Source: Nitrospina sp.
GTDB lineage: Bacteria; Nitrospinota; Nitrospinia; Nitrospinales; VA-1
Direction of reading: 5' to 3'
Assembly (NCBI GenBank): GCA_018665625.1
Contig: JABJCF010000411.1
Location: forward strand, 1 to 16,257
Length of the DNA: 16,257 bases
In this document: positions 14,122 to 16,257 of the stretch, piece after piece
How positions within the stretch are numbered: the first letter of the stretch is position 1
How the letters are laid out: each line of letters starts with the position of its first letter
Notes under the pieces: generated by a model
Told to the model about the DNA's origin: nothing
The model's input: only the letters and a program-made list of their open reading frames with translations
Databases searched by the model: none
Position numbers and translations under genes: made by a program

Positions 14122-15540
14122 CTAAATGCCCAGTCTGTTAGTGAGGATGCGGGTTCCCATTCGGGCTTTGGCAGTAAAGTCGGACCACGATCTTAATTTG
14201 GTGATCTGTTTCATTAGATAGGTCGGACTGCGATAAAATCTAGCGTGGCATTCGTCTTGAAGGTCTCTGAGTTCCTCTTCGCTGAAATCCTTATTCCAAA
14301 ATTTGATTTTAAAATCAGGACTCGGGTTTTCCGCAAATTCCTGCCAGTAATCTTCTGGAACGATCCCCTCTTCCAACATCTGGAAATAAAGCTCCACTTT
14401 GGGATAAGGTGTGCAAATGGAGAACTGTGCGTAATCGGGTTTCAACTTTTTCGCAAAGTCTACGGTTTCAAACATCTCCTCTTTGGTTTCATGAGGAATT
14501 CCAATCATCATATAAGCAAAAAAACCTATTCCTGCATCTCGTGTCATTTTGCATGCACGTTCCACTTTCTCTGGAGTCTGTCCTTTTTGCAGATATTTTA
14601 GATGCTTTGGACTTGCCGATTCAATTCCGAAATGAATGCGATAACAACCTGCCCGTTTCAATGCCGCAATTACTTCTTCGTTAATGGTATCCACCCGAGC
14701 AGAAATCTTGAAATGGATTTTAATGCCGCGTTCAACAATGAGATTGCAAATCGCGAGAACATTTTTTTTGTCGATGGTTATGGTGTCGTCCACGAAGAAC
14801 AAATCGTCGACGCCCATATTTACCAGCTGTTCAACTTCATCGACCACACTTTCAGGGCTGCGAATTCGGAACTTGGTTTTTCGAATATCGCAAAACGAGC
14901 AAGCCGCCGGGCAACCGCGAGTCGCTTGAATGGTAAAAAACTGTCTGCCCTCGCCAATAATATGTTTGTAGCTGCCAACGTCCACCAAATGCCGTGCGGG
15001 GAATGGCAATTCATTTAGATCTAACAATTCCGTTTCAGCAGGGTTGATATGTTCTTCCCCATTTTTCTTCCAACCGAGGCCATTGATAGTGTTTAGCGGC
15101 TCATCATTTTCCAGGGCCTGGGTCAAACGGGTGAAAATCTTTTCACCTTCGCCAAACACCACATAATCTACTTCCGGTTGATGGAGGGTTTCTTTAGAAT
15201 ATAAGTTTACATGCGGCCCACCAAGACAAACCTTAAGATTAGGATGCTCCTGCTTTAAAATGCGGGCAGTATGTAAGGCATCCAGAAGATTGAAGGTCAT
15301 AATACTCATGGCGACCATATCCGGCTGAATTTCTTTCACACGTTGGGACAACGCTTCCTGAGAAACATTTTCAGGGGGGCAATCTATGAAAACAGGTTGA
15401 TTGCCCGTTTCTCGCTCATAATAAGCCGCGACATAAAGCAACCCCAGTTTGGGATAATAGCCTTTGCCACCTTCCAAAGCCTTTGGCACGGAAGATTCAA
15501 GAGAAATTGTTTCTGGTGGGACGAGGAATAAAATTTTCAT
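14122..15540 (-). CDS. Cobalamin-binding radical SAM protein, substrate unknown
   Basis: 472 aa from ATG 15540. The N-terminal B12-binding-like domain (about 1-145) starts MKILFLVPPE and has LGGPHVNLYSKE and VDYVVFGEGE (124-133). The radical SAM domain holds ATRGCPAACSFC (Cys210, Cys214, Cys217; C-x3-C-x2-C) and later the MIGIPHETKEE segment. Members of this class B group methylate or rearrange lipids, tetrapyrroles or natural products, so the reaction cannot be named. The usual cobalamin-contact DxHxxG is not seen. A TTG at 15552 has AAAGGA 5 nt upstream, a better ribosome site than the ATG has, and would add MFNP. I keep the ATG because family members begin there, but the start is uncertain. 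It is divergent from the dehydrogenase gene. Confidence 0.9.
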   Translation of the reverse strand: MKILFLVPPETISLESSVPKALEGGKGYYPKLGLLYVAAYYERETGNQPVFIDCPPENVSQEALSQRVKEIQPDMVAMSIMTFNLLDALHTARILKQEHPNLKVCLGGPHVNLYSKETLHQPEVDYVVFGEGEKIFTRLTQALENDEPLNTINGLGWKKNGEEHINPAETELLDLNELPFPARHLVDVGSYKHIIGEGRQFFTIQATRGCPAACSFCDIRKTKFRIRSPESVVDEVEQLVNMGVDDLFFVDDTITIDKKNVLAICNLIVERGIKIHFKISARVDTINEEVIAALKRAGCYRIHFGIESASPKHLKYLQKGQTPEKVERACKMTRDAGIGFFAYMMIGIPHETKEEMFETVDFAKKLKPDYAQFSICTPYPKVELYFQMLEEGIVPEDYWQEFAENPSPDFKIKFWNKDFSEEELRDLQDECHARFYRSPTYLMKQITKLRSWSDFTAKARMGTRILTNRLGI

Positions 15541-15613
15541 GGGATTAAACAACTTTTTCCTTTAAAATCAGACTCTTATTTTATCACAGATTAAATTGAA
15601 AGGACGGTTTAGA

Positions 15614-16257
15614 GTGAAACCTGTCGTCACAGTCACCAATATTTTTCCTGAAAAAGCGTTGGAAAAGCTAAGTCCTCATTGTGATTTAAGAACCAACCAG
15701 ACCGAAAATGCACCTTCCGCCTCAGATTTGGAAAAAATCGCCTCCGAAAGCGTTGTCATGATCACCTACTTATCGGACAAAGTTGATCAGGGCATTATAG
15801 ATAAAGGCTCAAATTTGAAACTCATCGCAAATTATGGGGCAGGATTCAATAATATAGATGTAGGGTATGCCTCTGGAAAAAGGATATGGGTCACCAACAC
15901 CCCCGGTGTGCTTCACGAAACTACGGCTGACCTTACCTGGGCGATGATCTTGGGGGCAGCTCGAAATATCGTTCCCGCAGACGGTTACACTCGCAAAAAT
16001 AAGTTTAAAGGCTGGTCAGCCAATATGTACCTGGGGGGAGATGTTTATGGAAAAACCCTTGGGGTGATCGGTTGTGGTGAAATTGGCTCGGCTGTGGCTC
16101 GACGGGCCAGCGGGTTCAACATGAAAGTTCTTTATTACAATCGCAACCGCATGTCAGCTGAAACAGAAAAATCATTGAATGCAGAGTATGTGACTTTAGA
16201 AGATTTACTGCGGCGATCCGATTTTGTTACCGTCCACACCCCCCTAACCGATCAAAC
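15614..16257 (+). CDS. D-2-hydroxyacid dehydrogenase, 5' part (runs off the window)
   Basis: 214 codons are visible from GTG 15614, with AGGA (15601-15604) 9 nt upstream; the frame stays open to the window end. The product begins VKPVVTVTNIFPEKALEKL. It has the catalytic-domain motif ANYGAGFNNIDV, then TNTPGVLHETTADLTWAMIL, and the nucleotide-binding loop GVIGCGEIG (the GxGxxG form), followed by a basic YYNRNR segment that could favour NADP. The family reduces glyoxylate, hydroxypyruvate or other 2-keto acids. The catalytic Arg, Glu and His lie past the window, so activity and substrate cannot be judged. Glyoxylate/hydroxypyruvate reductase is the best guess. Confidence 0.93.
   Translation, partial: MKPVVTVTNIFPEKALEKLSPHCDLRTNQTENAPSASDLEKIASESVVMITYLSDKVDQGIIDKGSNLKLIANYGAGFNNIDVGYASGKRIWVTNTPGVLHETTADLTWAMILGAARNIVPADGYTRKNKFKGWSANMYLGGDVYGKTLGVIGCGEIGSAVARRASGFNMKVLYYNRNRMSAETEKSLNAEYVTLEDLLRRSDFVTVHTPLTDQ

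Noticed and set aside
14602..15018. 138-codon plus-strand frame inside the radical SAM gene
   Set aside because: It is antisense to a gene with an intact C-x3-C-x2-C motif and has no features of its own.

Overview
The window reads as ordinary chromosome from a Gram-negative, non-enteric bacterium of moderate-to-low GC. It encodes a Pal-type peptidoglycan-associated lipoprotein, an outer-membrane beta-barrel segment, several exported proteins and an MEP-pathway isoprenoid gene (ispD). I see no rRNA, tRNA, CRISPR array, insertion sequence or phage gene. The mix of housekeeping genes, a deoxyhypusine-synthase-like enzyme and a copper oxidase would fit a free-living, possibly marine or nitrifier-type lineage such as Nitrospinota. 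That placement is a guess from gene content and cannot be settled here.

Layout, left to right. 1-299 is AT-rich and mostly non-coding, with a possible C-terminal tail of an upstream gene. 300-2634 (+) carries a Pal-like lipoprotein with a very long Gly/Ser linker, a strong intrinsic terminator, then an exported cysteine-free coiled-coil protein of unknown function. 2737-4804 (+) is a compact radA-ispD pair. 4898-5335 (+) is a Bcp/PrxQ-type peroxiredoxin whose C-terminus looks frameshifted. 5377-6474 (+) is a deoxyhypusine-synthase-family enzyme whose stop codon overlaps that of the convergent gene. On the minus strand from 11013 down to 6471 lie a membrane sensor histidine kinase, queE, a mutY with an intact Nudix domain, and a CDF cation exporter; mutY and the exporter are 6 nt apart. 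11095-11637 (+) is a flavin-split-barrel (PNPOx-like) protein with a TTG start. On the minus strand from 15540 down to 11647 are a cobalamin-binding radical SAM protein, a small exported Met/His/Cys-containing protein, and a CopA-like multicopper oxidase with a C-terminal beta-barrel-like extension. The window closes with the 5' part of a D-2-hydroxyacid dehydrogenase gene (+).

Most genes are unrelated housekeeping functions: DNA repair (radA, mutY), isoprenoid synthesis (ispD), 7-deazaguanine synthesis (queE), peroxide defence, and polyamine-type chemistry (the DHS-like gene). The most distinctive locus is 11647-14059. There a CopA-type copper oxidase appears fused to a CopB-like outer-membrane barrel, next to a small secreted protein with clustered Cys, Met and His. 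I read this as a condensed periplasmic/outer-membrane copper-handling unit; that is inference from domains and adjacency.
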